NCBI RefSeq assembly: GCF_000158915.1
Contig: NZ_GG657754.1
Location: 5,250,146-5,314,145 of the forward strand
Direction of reading: 5' to 3'
Length of the DNA stretch: 64,000 nucleotides
Source: Streptomyces himastatinicus ATCC 53653
Lineage (GTDB): Bacteria > Actinomycetota > Actinomycetes > Streptomycetales > Streptomycetaceae
A program made the translations under genes and the position numbers. A model generated the notes under the pieces. That model was not told the origin of the DNA. It was given only the letters and a program-made list of their open reading frames with translations, and did not search any database. Shown here one piece after another: positions 30,897 to 40,641 of this stretch. Every line of letters starts with the position of its first letter. The first letter of the stretch is position 1.

Positions 30897-33263
30897 TCAG
30901 CGTCCGAGTCGTCCGCGCACCATACCGACCATGGCCGTCAGCTCTTCAATGCGCATCCGTTTCGCAGCAATGTAGAAGACCGCGATAAGAACGAGACCTC
31001 CGCCCGCCAATGCGGCTAGGGAACCGGACATGCCGGAACCCAGTGCCTGAGTGATGGCATAAGCCGCCGCGCCGCTCAGCAGAGTGGCGGGAATGCTGGC
31101 GCCCACCAGGCGGGTGTAGGTGCGCACGACACGACGGCCGTCGAGGTCGCCGCCCAGCCGGTTGCCCAGTCGCTTCCAGGCCACGCCCACGCCGGCGGCG
31201 TACGCCAGGCCGTAGGAGGCGGCCATGCCCGCCACGATCCATCGTGTCGGGAGAACGAAATAGCAGAGCGCGGAGGCGGCCGCGTTGACGGCGGCGACGA
31301 TCACCGTGTTGTAGAAGGGGGTGCGGGTGTCCTCGTAGGCGTAGAAACCGCGCAGGACGACGTATTGCACCGAGAACGGGATGAGCCCGAGGCCGAACGC
31401 CATCAGGATGTAGCCCATGTTCTGGGCCGTCGCGGTGCCCGAGGTGCCGAAGAGCAGGGTGCACAGGGGGACGCCGAGCGCCACGAAGCCGAAGGCGAGC
31501 GGGACGATGGCGACGGCGGAGGTGCGCAGGCCCTGGGAGATGTCGTCGCGGACCGCCCCGGGGTCGCCGTCGTGGGCCGACCGGGAGAGCCGGGGCAGCA
31601 GGGCGGCCATGACCGAGACGGTGATGATGGCCTGCGGCATGTTCCAGATGAGCTGCGCGCTGGTGTAGCCGACGTAGCTGGCTCCGGGGGCGTTCATGTC
31701 ATCGGCGTCGGATCCGGCCGCGGTGGCGAGCTGGGTGACCACGATGTTGCCCGCCTGGTTGGCGAGCACGAACAGCACGGTCCACTTGGCGAGCTTGGCG
31801 GCCTTGCCGAGGCCATGGCCCCGCCAGTCGAAGCGGGGACGGAAGCGGAAGCCGGAGGCCCGGAGGTAGGGGAACATGGCCAGGGCCTGGACGGTGAGGC
31901 CGAGCAGGGTCCCGATGCCGAGCAGCCGGACGCCCTCGTCCGTGATGGTGGTGACACCCATCCGGGAGCTGCTGGAGGTGCCGAACACCCAGATGAAGAG
32001 GCCGAAGGTGGCGATGACGACGATGTTGTTGAGGACCGGGGTCCACATCATCGCGCCGAACTTGCCGCGCGCGTTGAGGATTTGGCCGACCACGACGTGC
32101 ACACCCATGAAGAAGATGGTGGGCAGGCAGTAGCGGGCGAAGGCGACCGCGACCTCATTGGCGGGCGGATCGTCCGCAATGGACGGCGAGAGCATCCGGA
32201 TCAGTGCCGGGGCCGCGAACATGGACAGGGCGACCAGGCTGCCGAGGGCGACCATCGCGAGGGTGAGCAGACGGTTGGCGTAGGCGACGCCGCCGTCCTT
32301 GTCCTCCTTCATCGCGCGCACGAGCTGCGGGACGAAGACGGAGTTCAGACCACCACCGACGGTGAGGAAGTAGATCATCGCGGGCAGCTGATACGCGACC
32401 GCGTAGGTCTGACCCAGGGAGGCGGCGCCGAGGGCCGCGACGATCGCCATCTGCCGGAGGAAGCCGGTCAGCCGGGATACCAGGGTGCCGGCGGCCATGA
32501 GGGCGCTGGACTGGAGCAGGCTCGCCGCACGGCCGCTGGAGCGCTTCGGCGGGGCCTCGGCCTCCTCGTCGCTCTCGGGGGCGCCGGGAGCGTTCACCAC
32601 CGGCGCGGCCATCGTGGGAGCGCCGGCCGACGGAGGCGCGGACTCGTACTGCGCGGGCCCGGGCACCGGCGGCTGGCCCGGCGGGGGCACCGGCGGATAG
32701 CCCTGGGCGGCGCCCTGCGGCTGCCCCTGGGAGCGCCGCGGGTCGTAGGGCTGCTGCTGGTCGCGGTAGAGGTGCGCGAAGGCGTCCTGCTGCGGCTGCT
32801 CCCCTGCCCCGTAGCCGCCCTGGTCGCCGCCGTAGCCGGTGGCGGTCGGTTCGGTCGCGTACTGCTGCTGCACCGGCTCCTGGGAGCCGGGCGCCACCGG
32901 CCACGCCCGCGGGTCGGCGCCCTGCGGTGCGGCGGGCTGCTGCTGGTACGGCGTCTGCTGCTGATAGCCGCCCTGCTGGGGCCCGGACCGGTCGTACAGC
33001 GGATCCGTCAGCGGGTCATGGCCGTACCTGTCCTGCGTCGGATAGGGGTACGGGGTGAAGCTGCCGGTCGCGTACGGGTCGTCCCCGTACGGGTCCTGCT
33101 GCACGTAGTACTGCCCGTAGTCCTGGCGCGGGTCGCTCGCGGGAGCCTGGGAGCCGTCGCCCAGGTACGGATCGTTCTGGTGCGGTTCCTGTCCGTACGG
33201 TTCCTGGGGCGCGTGGGGGGAAGGCGGTGGAATCCGCCTTTCACCGTCATACGGCGCGTTCAT
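30897..33263 (-). CDS. murJ: Lipid II flippase MurJ/MviN with long disordered N-terminus
   Basis: 788 residues. Residues 1 to about 235 are hydrophilic and rich in Gln, Tyr, Pro and Gly (repeated YGQ, QQPY and DPY motifs), cytoplasmic and probably disordered. The MOP-superfamily flippase follows, with about 14 membrane helices: SALMAAGTLVSRLTGFLRQM, GGGLNSVFVPQLVRAMKEDK, VLRGFYAYEDTRTPFYNTV. MurJ moves lipid II to the outer leaflet for peptidoglycan synthesis. The classical ~500-residue core is intact. It lies 48 bases after the DUF6049 gene and 110 bases before its pseudokinase partner. Confidence 0.96.
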   Translation of the reverse strand: MNAPYDGERRIPPPSPHAPQEPYGQEPHQNDPYLGDGSQAPASDPRQDYGQYYVQQDPYGDDPYATGSFTPYPYPTQDRYGHDPLTDPLYDRSGPQQGGYQQQTPYQQQPAAPQGADPRAWPVAPGSQEPVQQQYATEPTATGYGGDQGGYGAGEQPQQDAFAHLYRDQQQPYDPRRSQGQPQGAAQGYPPVPPPGQPPVPGPAQYESAPPSAGAPTMAAPVVNAPGAPESDEEAEAPPKRSSGRAASLLQSSALMAAGTLVSRLTGFLRQMAIVAALGAASLGQTYAVAYQLPAMIYFLTVGGGLNSVFVPQLVRAMKEDKDGGVAYANRLLTLAMVALGSLVALSMFAAPALIRMLSPSIADDPPANEVAVAFARYCLPTIFFMGVHVVVGQILNARGKFGAMMWTPVLNNIVVIATFGLFIWVFGTSSSSRMGVTTITDEGVRLLGIGTLLGLTVQALAMFPYLRASGFRFRPRFDWRGHGLGKAAKLAKWTVLFVLANQAGNIVVTQLATAAGSDADDMNAPGASYVGYTSAQLIWNMPQAIITVSVMAALLPRLSRSAHDGDPGAVRDDISQGLRTSAVAIVPLAFGFVALGVPLCTLLFGTSGTATAQNMGYILMAFGLGLIPFSVQYVVLRGFYAYEDTRTPFYNTVIVAAVNAAASALCYFVLPTRWIVAGMAASYGLAYAAGVGVAWKRLGNRLGGDLDGRRVVRTYTRLVGASIPATLLSGAAAYAITQALGSGMSGSLAALAGGGLVLIAVFYIAAKRMRIEELTAMVGMVRGRLGR

Positions 33264-33311
33264 CGCTACCCCACCTCATCGTCCGCTGCGGCCGACCGGC
33301 CCCGGAATTGC

Positions 33312-35648
33312 TCAATGGTCCACTTTCTCACCCGCGCCGGATGCCCCGGCGCTTTGCGAACCGGTGTCCGGCGCCGGGTCACTCGGCTGCTCGGGCACGA
33401 GGGCGGTGGCGGGGTCGCTTCCGTCGCTCTCCGCGTCCGTGGCCTCATCTGCGCCGTTCTCCTGCGGGTCCTCGTCGCCGCCGTTCGCGGTGGCGGTCCG
33501 CTTGCGCTGGAGGTAGATCCGGATTCCGGCGAGGACGAGCAGCAGCACACCGCCCGCGATCACGAGGATGACGGTCGATGTGATCTCGGTGACATTCACC
33601 TCGAAGGACCTCTTGAGCCCATAGGGCTGCCCGTCCGGGGTGACGAGTTGCGCCGAAACCCACACCGGACCGTTGGCGTTGGCCGTCGTTCCGAACTTCA
33701 CGGACTGGCTGTGCCCGCCCTCGACGTTGACCACCTGGGGTTCGCTGACCGCCAGGCGGTTGCCCTGCTGGGACTCGAGGACCAGCCGCAGCCGGACGCC
33801 CTGCACCAGGTTGTTCTGCACGGTCACCGGGATGGTCGCGCTCCGCCCGGACAGCGTCATGTCCGTCTTCGGGATGATGCGCACCTTCTTGGTCAGCCCG
33901 TTCAGATATCCCTTTACGCCGTCGCGGAAGTGGGTCGCGCCCCGCGCGTCGCCCCGCCACGAGGTGGACATCTCACGCCGGATCGCGTTGCCGAAGGGGG
34001 TGACCACCCGGTACTTGGCGGTGAGGATCTTCTCGAACCTGTTGAGCGTGGACTGGGTCGTGTCGACGTCCTTGAACGCCTGGGTCGGCAGCTCCTGGCG
34101 GCGGAGCGACCCGGGGTACGCGCGGGTGCTGGGCACGCGCTGGGTGGCGTTCGGGTCGGGCTTGGCCTTCGCTGCCTCCCCCAGGTTCATCAGCTGGCTC
34201 CACTCCCCGGACAGACCTTCCAGGGCGGCCGCCATCGCCTGCGCCTGGCTGGTGGTGGGGATGCGCTGCGGAGCCACCACGATGCTGCGCTGCCTGTCCG
34301 GGGACTGGAGGTTGATCATCTGGCTCTGGGCGAGGAACCGCTGGATGGCGAGCGTGGAGTTGTCCGCCTTGGACATGTCGCCGTTGAAGGCGGTGGACAG
34401 CCGGGCATCCGCGACCACCGCCGTATTGCCGCCGCCGATCTGCCGGGCCGCGGTGGGGGTGTACGAGAGGTTGCCGGTCTCCCGGAGGCTGTCGCTCCGG
34501 GCGATGACGTTGTGGGCGCCCGCGGAGGTGGCGACGTCGACGATCGAGGAGTCGACCGCGCCGTCGGCCGGCCAGGCGAAGTCGGTGCGCGGCTTCACCC
34601 CGAGGACCGTCTGCACGGTCGTCGAGGCCAGCTCGGTGGCGTCCCGGAGGTGGCTCAGGGCGCCGGGGACGTTCTTGCCGTGGTGGGCGAGCGACGCGAT
34701 GTCGGGGTCGGAGAACGGCAGGGCGACCACCTGGTGGCCCTCCACGGCCTTCTGGAGGTCGTTCAGCCACCGCTTGGCGACTGCCTGGCCGCGACCGGTT
34801 GTCGTCCCGTCCCCGTGCCGGTTCTGGACCTCGTACTCCCGCGTCATCGCGTCGACCGTGGCGAGCAGATCGGGGTCGATCACCCAGGTGATGGGGAGGT
34901 TCTTCCCCAGGCTGACCATCTGCTGGAGCCGGCCGCCGGGGGCCAGCTCCGCCTTGAGGCGGTCGTCCCGGAAGATCGGTGTCCGGTCCTCGTCCGCATC
35001 GGTGCGCGATGTCACATGAGGTGTGGAGATCAGCGGCCACAGATAGGTGAGCTGGGTCTTCTTGGCCGGCGAGCTCGACTGCCAGGGCAGGAAGGTGCGC
35101 TCGATGCCCAGCACCTGCTGCCAGGGGCGGCTCCGGGACTGACCGGTGAGGGAGACACCGAGCTGATAGACGCCGTTCTCCCCGAGGTGCAGCTCGTTCA
35201 CCGGTATGGAGAGCGTGAAGTCCCGGCTGACCCCCGCCCCCAGCTTGCCGATCTTCTCGGTGTACTTGCCGCCGATCTCGGTGCCGTCGGCGCCCTGCTG
35301 GTAGCCGGTCCGCCGGGCGGCGCTGTCGATGGCGTTGCGGCCCTCCATGGTGGGGCCGACGCGGAGGCCGACATGAGCACCGGAGACCGTCGAACCGCTG
35401 TCGTTGGTGACGGTGCCGCTGACGGTGAGCGTGTCGCTCTTGGCCGGTGCGGTGGGCGTCAGCGAGGTGATGTCGACGTCCACCGAGCGTGAGCCGGTGG
35501 GTTTGGCCGCCGCATGGACAGCGGGAGCCGCCGGGACCTGTAGTACGCCCGCGAGCACCGGCGCCGCTGCGAGCAGCGTCCCGGTCCGCCGTAGCCATCG
35601 ACGGGCGCGAGAGGACGTCGTCTCCCGGAGGTCTGCCGCATCGGCCAC
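33312..35648 (-). CDS. DUF6049 secreted membrane-anchored protein (Rv3909-like)
   Basis: 778 residues from GTG 35646-35648 (VADAADLRET). A twin-arginine-containing basic start (RARRWLRRTG) leads into a signal helix (TLLAAAPVLAGVLQV). Beta-sandwich-like segments (VSGTVTNDSGSTVSGAHVGL; IPVTVQNNLVQGVRLRLVLE) flank a central region resembling a polysaccharide-deacetylase-like barrel (WVIDPDLLATVDAM; VVALPFSDPDIASLAHHG; FAWPADGAVDSSIV). One membrane helix near 690-713 anchors it, with an acidic cytoplasmic tail. The family is conserved beside MurJ in actinobacteria, but the function is unknown; an envelope role is inferred from context. Confidence 0.88.
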   Translation of the reverse strand: MADAADLRETTSSRARRWLRRTGTLLAAAPVLAGVLQVPAAPAVHAAAKPTGSRSVDVDITSLTPTAPAKSDTLTVSGTVTNDSGSTVSGAHVGLRVGPTMEGRNAIDSAARRTGYQQGADGTEIGGKYTEKIGKLGAGVSRDFTLSIPVNELHLGENGVYQLGVSLTGQSRSRPWQQVLGIERTFLPWQSSSPAKKTQLTYLWPLISTPHVTSRTDADEDRTPIFRDDRLKAELAPGGRLQQMVSLGKNLPITWVIDPDLLATVDAMTREYEVQNRHGDGTTTGRGQAVAKRWLNDLQKAVEGHQVVALPFSDPDIASLAHHGKNVPGALSHLRDATELASTTVQTVLGVKPRTDFAWPADGAVDSSIVDVATSAGAHNVIARSDSLRETGNLSYTPTAARQIGGGNTAVVADARLSTAFNGDMSKADNSTLAIQRFLAQSQMINLQSPDRQRSIVVAPQRIPTTSQAQAMAAALEGLSGEWSQLMNLGEAAKAKPDPNATQRVPSTRAYPGSLRRQELPTQAFKDVDTTQSTLNRFEKILTAKYRVVTPFGNAIRREMSTSWRGDARGATHFRDGVKGYLNGLTKKVRIIPKTDMTLSGRSATIPVTVQNNLVQGVRLRLVLESQQGNRLAVSEPQVVNVEGGHSQSVKFGTTANANGPVWVSAQLVTPDGQPYGLKRSFEVNVTEITSTVILVIAGGVLLLVLAGIRIYLQRKRTATANGGDEDPQENGADEATDAESDGSDPATALVPEQPSDPAPDTGSQSAGASGAGEKVDH

Positions 35649-35827
35649 GCGCTCGCCCGTCCCTTGTCGTCTGTGATCGTCAGTGGTCGTCGCAATGTGC
35701 GTCCACGCATGGTAACGATGCCCGCTGTGGCGAAGTGCTGTGGAGGGCTCCACAAGATCGTCACCGTGATGGAACCGACGATCAACGTGGAGGCCCCGGG
35801 GCGCGCGGCCACGTACCCTGTTCTGTT
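35649..35827. promoter_or_regulatory. Divergent promoter region of the DUF6049 and pcnA genes
   Basis: 179 bases between divergent genes, so both promoters must be here. I see no strong consensus pair or obvious operator. Confidence 0.5.
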
Positions 35828-37318
35828 GTGCCGAACGCCAACAATGACAGCCGATCCCCGCAGTCGACCAATGAGCTCAACCAGGTGCAGCGCCGCGCCG
35901 TGGCCGAACTTTTGCGGGTCTCTCCCGTCGCCGACGACCTTGCCCGACGCTTTCAGCAGGCGGGGTTCAGCCTTGCCCTGGTCGGCGGCTCGGTCCGGGA
36001 CGCGCTGCTCGGCCGCCTCGGTAACGATCTGGACTTCACGACGGACGCCCGCCCCGACGAGGTGCTGAAGATCGTCCGGCCCTGGGCGGACGCCGTGTGG
36101 GAGGTGGGTATCGCCTTCGGTACGGTCGGCTGCCAGAAGGAAGGACCGGGCGACAACGGGACACATCAGAGTTTCCAGATCGAAATCACGACGTATCGGT
36201 CAGAAGCCTATGACCGGACATCCCGGAAGCCCGAGGTGTCCTACGGCGCATCCATCGAGGAAGATCTGGTCCGCCGGGACTTCACGGTCAACGCCATGGC
36301 GGTGGCGCTCCCGCAGAAGGAGTTCATCGACCCGCACAACGGGCTCGAAGATCTCGCCGCGCGGGTGCTGCGCACCCCCGGGACCCCGCAGGAGTCCTTC
36401 TCCGACGATCCGCTGCGGATGATGCGCGCGGCGCGGTTCGCCTCCCAGCTCGACTTCGAGGTGGCGCCCGAGGTGGTCGCCGCGATGAAGGCGATGGCCG
36501 GACGGATCGACATCGTCTCGGCGGAGCGGGTGCGTGACGAGCTGAACAAGCTGGTCCTGGGCGCATACCCCCGGAAGGGGCTGCGGCTGCTGGTCGAGAC
36601 CGGGCTCGCCGACTGCGTACTGCCGGAGATCCCCGCGCTGCGGCTGGAGCGTGATGAGCACCACCGGCACAAGGATGTGTACGAGCACTCGCTGACCGTG
36701 CTGGACCAGGCCATGGATCTGGAGGAGAACGGGCCGGATCTGGTGCTGCGGTTGGCCGCGCTGCTGCATGACATCGGGAAGCCGAAGACGCGCCGCTTCG
36801 AGAAGGACGGCCGTGTCTCCTTCCACCACCACGAGGTGGTGGGCGCCAAGATGACCAAGTCGCGGATGACGAAGCTCAAGTACTCCAATGAGCTGGTCAA
36901 GGAGGTCTCCCGGCTGGTCGAGCTGCATCTGCGCTTCCACGGTTACGGCACGGGCGAATGGACCGACTCGGCCGTGCGGCGCTATGTGCGTGACGCGGGT
37001 CCGCTGCTGGACCGGCTGCACAAGCTGACCCGCTCGGACTGCACGACGCGCAACAAGCGGAAGGCCATGGCGCTGTCGCGGGCGTACGACGGTCTGGAGG
37101 AGCGGATCGCGAGGCTCCAGGAGCAGGAGGAGCTGGAGGCGATCCGTCCGGACCTGGACGGCAACGAGATCATGAAGGTGCTCGGCATCGCTCCGGGCCC
37201 TGAGGTCGGCAAGGCGTACAAGCATCTGCTGGAGCTGAGGCTGGAGCACGGCCCCATGGGCCGGGATGCCGCCGTCGCGGCGCTCAGGGAGTGGTGGGCG
37301 GCTCAGTCTCAGGACTGA
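35828..37318 (+). CDS. pcnA: CCA tRNA nucleotidyltransferase / poly(A) polymerase family
   Basis: 496 residues from GTG 35828 (VPNANNDSRS); the frame is open further upstream but unconserved. The nucleotidyltransferase head has LVGGSVRDALLG and NDLDFTTDARP (metal-binding Asp-x-Asp) and RRDFTVNAMAVAL. The RNA-binding neck follows (DPLRMMRAARFASQLDF). The C-terminal half holds an HD domain (AALLHDIGKPKTRRF, VSFHHHEVVG). It adds or repairs the 3' CCA of tRNAs; none of the tRNAs here encodes CCA. The position divergent from the DUF6049-murJ operon is the same as pcnA/Rv3907c in mycobacteria. Confidence 0.95.
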   Translation: MPNANNDSRSPQSTNELNQVQRRAVAELLRVSPVADDLARRFQQAGFSLALVGGSVRDALLGRLGNDLDFTTDARPDEVLKIVRPWADAVWEVGIAFGTVGCQKEGPGDNGTHQSFQIEITTYRSEAYDRTSRKPEVSYGASIEEDLVRRDFTVNAMAVALPQKEFIDPHNGLEDLAARVLRTPGTPQESFSDDPLRMMRAARFASQLDFEVAPEVVAAMKAMAGRIDIVSAERVRDELNKLVLGAYPRKGLRLLVETGLADCVLPEIPALRLERDEHHRHKDVYEHSLTVLDQAMDLEENGPDLVLRLAALLHDIGKPKTRRFEKDGRVSFHHHEVVGAKMTKSRMTKLKYSNELVKEVSRLVELHLRFHGYGTGEWTDSAVRRYVRDAGPLLDRLHKLTRSDCTTRNKRKAMALSRAYDGLEERIARLQEQEELEAIRPDLDGNEIMKVLGIAPGPEVGKAYKHLLELRLEHGPMGRDAAVAALREWWAAQSQD

Positions 37319-37336
37319 CGCCGCGCCTCCGGCGCG

Positions 37337-38674
37337 TCACGTTTCACGTGAAACATCGATCCCCGTGGGTTTCCCGGGGCGGTGTTTCACGTGAAACATG
37401 AGCAGGACGGCGGTGGCCGCGTAGAGCAGCGCCACTCCGGTCACCAGGGCGGCCGATGTCCCGTCCGGTGGCAGCATCAGGGCTGCCACCCCCGCGGCTC
37501 CCACGAAGGCGACGTTGAAGAGCACGTCATAGAGGGAGAAGATCCGCCCGCGGAAGTCGTCCTCGATCGCGGACTGGACGACGGTGTCGGTGGCGATCTT
37601 CGCGCCCTGGGTGATGAGGCCGAGCACGAAGGCGGCCACCAGTATCGGGGCGGGTTCGAAAGGGAGCCCCAGGCCCGGTTCCAGGACGGCCGCGATCGCC
37701 GCGCACACCATCACCCAATGGAGCTGGCCGTCCGGCCGGGAGGCGTCGAGCGAGGAAAGCCGGCCGATCGCCCATGGGGTGATCACCGCCGCGGCGAAGA
37801 AGCCCGCGCCCGAGACGCCGACCGCGATGCCGAGGAGCGCCAGCCCGCCCGACTCGGTGTCGGCCCATGCGTACCGGCAGAGCATCAGCACCGTGACGGT
37901 GAGGGCGCCGTAGCAGAAGCGCATCAGCGTCATCGCGGTCAGGGCCAGGGTGGGATCCCTGCGGTGCAGGAGGTGGCGTAATCCGGCGACGAGTCCGCGG
38001 ACGGTGCTCACCAGCGCGGCGCCGAGGTGCGGTTGCAGGGCCGCCGGATCGGGCCCCAGGAGGCCGGAGGGCATGCGGAGCGCCGAGAGTCCGGCGAGGA
38101 GGTAGAGCGCGGCGCCCAGCAGGACGACCAGCGCGTCCGAAGAGGAGCCGCCCGGGCCCGAGAGCCGGACCACGAACGCCAAGCCGCCGCCCGCGGTGGC
38201 GGCGAGCGTGCCCGCGGTCGGTGAGAGGGAGTTGGCCATGACCAGACGTTCCTGGCTGTCCACCACCCGCGGCAGCGAGGCCGACAGACCGGCCAGCACG
38301 AAGCGGTTGACCGCCGTCACCGACAGGGCGGAGACATAGAAGAGCCACTCCGGTACCTGGGCGAGGACCAGCACCGCGGTTCCGGCGGCCAGCCCGGAGC
38401 GCAGCAGATTGCCGTGGAGCAGGACCTGGCGGCGGCGCCAGCGGTCGAGCAGCACACCGGCGAAGGGGCCGAGGAGGGAGTAGGGGAGCAGCAGGACGGC
38501 CATGGCGGAGGCGATGGCCGCGGCGGAGGTCTCCTTCTCCGGGGAGAAGACCACGTAGGTGGCCAGCGCGACCTGGTAGACGCCGTCGGCGGACTGGGAC
38601 AGCAGACGGACGGCCAGCAGATGGCGGAAGTCGCGCAGTTGCAGCAGCACGCGGAGATCACGCACAACGGGCAT
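37337..38674 (-). CDS. MFS transporter
   Basis: 445 residues from ATG 38672-38674 with GAAGGTGG upstream. About 12 membrane helices are visible, in two halves joined by a cytoplasmic loop, for example MAVLLLPYSLLGPFAGVLLD, the motif A-like LLDRWRRRQVLLHGNLLRSG, and ALVTGVALLYAATAVLLMF. The sequence fits the drug/metabolite efflux type (MFS_1/EntS-like); the substrate is unknown. Two perfect parS sites (37341, 37384) lie inside its 3' end and are translated as VSRET and FHVKH, so the C-terminal tail is partly shaped by the centromere sites. It converges on pcnA with an 18-base gap. Confidence 0.9.
   Translation of the reverse strand: MPVVRDLRVLLQLRDFRHLLAVRLLSQSADGVYQVALATYVVFSPEKETSAAAIASAMAVLLLPYSLLGPFAGVLLDRWRRRQVLLHGNLLRSGLAAGTAVLVLAQVPEWLFYVSALSVTAVNRFVLAGLSASLPRVVDSQERLVMANSLSPTAGTLAATAGGGLAFVVRLSGPGGSSSDALVVLLGAALYLLAGLSALRMPSGLLGPDPAALQPHLGAALVSTVRGLVAGLRHLLHRRDPTLALTAMTLMRFCYGALTVTVLMLCRYAWADTESGGLALLGIAVGVSGAGFFAAAVITPWAIGRLSSLDASRPDGQLHWVMVCAAIAAVLEPGLGLPFEPAPILVAAFVLGLITQGAKIATDTVVQSAIEDDFRGRIFSLYDVLFNVAFVGAAGVAALMLPPDGTSAALVTGVALLYAATAVLLMFHVKHRPGKPTGIDVSRET
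37341..37354. promoter_or_regulatory. parS: parS site at MFS gene 3' end (1)
   Basis: Perfect GTTTCACGTGAAAC spanning the last codons of the transporter gene. Confidence 0.95.
37384..37397. promoter_or_regulatory. parS: parS site at MFS gene 3' end (2)
   Basis: Perfect GTTTCACGTGAAAC, 43 bases from the site at 37341. Confidence 0.95.
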
Positions 38675-38694
38675 GACGCCACCTTCACACACCG

Positions 38695-38728
38695 CACGGG
38701 CCTCCGGGGGGATTCCCGGAGGCCCGTG
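38695..38728 (-). terminator. Terminator of the padR-ino1 operon
   Basis: Perfect 14-bp inverted repeat (CACGGGCCTCCGGG at 38695-38708 with 38715-38728, six-base loop) about 70 bases downstream of ino1 on the minus strand and just upstream of the MFS start. The T-run is weak. Confidence 0.65.
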
Positions 38729-38797
38729 ATCAAGCGGCGGAGATCAGCGCCTCACAGCGCACCGTCGTGGCGCACCGTCGCGGCGCGGCGCCATGGT

Positions 38798-39880
38798 TCA
38801 GCGCTCGACCTCACCCTTGATGAACTTCTCCACGTTCTCCCGGGCCTCGTTGTCGAAGTACTGCACCGGCGGCGACTTCATGAAGTACGAGGAGGCGGAG
38901 AGGATCGGGCCGCCGATGCCACGGTCCTTGGCGATCTTCGCGGCGCGCAGCGCGTCGATGATGACGCCCGCGGAGTTCGGGGAGTCCCACACCTCGAGCT
39001 TGTACTCCAGGTTCAGCGGGACGTCGCCGAACGCGCGACCCTCGAGGCGGACGTACGCCCACTTGCGGTCGTCCAGCCAGGCCACGTAGTCCGAGGGGCC
39101 GATGTGGACGTTGTCGGCGCCCAGCTCACGGTCCGGGATCTGCGAGGTGACGGCCTGCGTCTTGGAGATCTTCTTGGACTCCAGGCGCTCGCGCTCGAGC
39201 ATGTTCTTGAAGTCCATGTTGCCGCCGACGTTCAGCTGCATGGTGCGGTCCAGGATGACGCCCCGGTCCTCGAACAGCTTCGCCAGCACCCGGTGCGTGA
39301 TCGTGGCGCCGACCTGCGACTTGATGTCGTCACCGACGATCGGCACGCCCGCCTCGGTGAACTTGTCCGCCCACTCCTTGGTGCCGGCGATGAAGACCGG
39401 CAGCGCGTTGACGAAGGCGACCTTGGCGTCGATCGCGCACTGGGCGTAGTACTTGGCGGCGTCCTCCGAGCCCACGGGCAGGTAGCAGACCAGAACGTCG
39501 ACCTGCTTGTCCTTGAGGATCTGGACCACATCGACCGGGGCCTCGTCGGACTCGTCGATGGTCTCGCGGTAGTACTTGCCGAGACCGTCGTGCGTGTGGC
39601 CGCGCTGGACCGAGACACCGGTCGACGGCACATCGCAGATCTTGACGGTGTTGTTCTCGCTGGCGCCGATGGCGTCCGCGAGGTCCAGCCCGACCTTCTT
39701 CGCGTCCACGTCGAAGGCGGCGACGAACTCCACGTCACGGACGTGGTAGTCGCCGAACTGCACATGCATCAGACCCGGCACGCGGGTGTCCGGGTCGGCG
39801 TCCTTGTAGTACTCGACGCCCTGCACCAGCGACGCGGCACAGTTGCCCACACCGACGATGGCTACACGAACCGAACCCAT
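38798..39880 (-). CDS. ino1: Inositol-3-phosphate synthase
   Basis: 360 residues from ATG 39878-39880 ([18 protein letters not shown]), with GGAGCAACC upstream. It converts glucose 6-phosphate to 1L-myo-inositol 1-phosphate with bound NAD, feeding mycothiol and phosphatidylinositol synthesis. The NAD-binding [12 protein letters not shown], the catalytic-region lysines in [19 protein letters not shown], and [19 protein letters not shown] are typical of the actinobacterial short form. It follows the PadR gene by 50 bases on the same strand, so it is likely under that regulator. Confidence 0.95.
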   Translation of the reverse strand: MGSVRVAIVGVGNCAASLVQGVEYYKDADPDTRVPGLMHVQFGDYHVRDVEFVAAFDVDAKKVGLDLADAIGASENNTVKICDVPSTGVSVQRGHTHDGLGKYYRETIDESDEAPVDVVQILKDKQVDVLVCYLPVGSEDAAKYYAQCAIDAKVAFVNALPVFIAGTKEWADKFTEAGVPIVGDDIKSQVGATITHRVLAKLFEDRGVILDRTMQLNVGGNMDFKNMLERERLESKKISKTQAVTSQIPDRELGADNVHIGPSDYVAWLDDRKWAYVRLEGRAFGDVPLNLEYKLEVWDSPNSAGVIIDALRAAKIAKDRGIGGPILSASSYFMKSPPVQYFDNEARENVEKFIKGEVER

Positions 39881-39930
39881 TCCGGTTGCTCCCTGTGTGT
39901 ACTCGACGAAGCCCTGCGGGGTGCGGGGCC

Positions 39931-40641
39931 TCACTTGGCGGTGTCATCGGACGGGTCCGGCCGGGAACCACCCCGGTGCCGGGGCAGGCCGTCCGCATCT
40001 CCTGACCGGTCCTGCTCCGGCGACCGGTCCGGCCCCTGCTCAGGCATCCGGTCCTGCCCGGCGGGCTCGTCGCGCTGGTCGCGCCCGGCCCGCTCGCTCT
40101 CGATCAGCTCATTCAGCCAGCGGACCTCGCGCTCCACCGACTCCATACCGTGCCGCTGGAGCTCGAGGGTGTAGTCGTCCAGCCGCTCTCGGGTGCGGGC
40201 CAGGGAGGCCCGCATCTTTGCCAGGCGCTCCTCCAGGCGGCTGCGCCGCCCTTCGAGCACGCGCATCCGTACGTCCCGCGACGTCTGTCCGAAGAAGGCG
40301 AAACGGACGCCGAAGTGTTCGTCCTCCCAAGCGTCCGGGCCGGTGTGGGAGAGCAGCTCCTCGAACCGCTCCTTCCCCTCCGCCGTCAGCCGGTAGACGA
40401 TCTTCGCCCGGCGGCCCGCGAGGGTGGCCGCGACGGCCTCCTCGGAGGCGTTTCCGGGCTCCTCGATCAACCAGCCGTTGGCGACCAGCGTCTTGAGACA
40501 GGGATAGAGGCTGCCGTAACTGAACGCACGGAACACCCCGAGCGAGGTGTTGAGGCGCTTTCGCAGCTCATATCCGTGCATCGGGGACTCACGGAGCAGG
40601 CCGAGGACGGCGAACTCGAGGATGCCGGAGCGTCTGCTCAT
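39931..40641 (-). CDS. PadR-family transcriptional regulator
   Basis: 236 residues from ATG 40639-40641. The N-terminal winged helix is typical PadR ([37 protein letters not shown]). A coiled-coil dimerisation region follows ([20 protein letters not shown]), then a disordered tail of ~45 charged residues ([14 protein letters not shown]). It probably represses its own operon with ino1. A 10-bp-arm palindrome 39 bases upstream of its start is the obvious operator. Effector unknown. Confidence 0.93.
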   Translation of the reverse strand: MSRRSGILEFAVLGLLRESPMHGYELRKRLNTSLGVFRAFSYGSLYPCLKTLVANGWLIEEPGNASEEAVAATLAGRRAKIVYRLTAEGKERFEELLSHTGPDAWEDEHFGVRFAFFGQTSRDVRMRVLEGRRSRLEERLAKMRASLARTRERLDDYTLELQRHGMESVEREVRWLNELIESERAGRDQRDEPAGQDRMPEQGPDRSPEQDRSGDADGLPRHRGGSRPDPSDDTAK

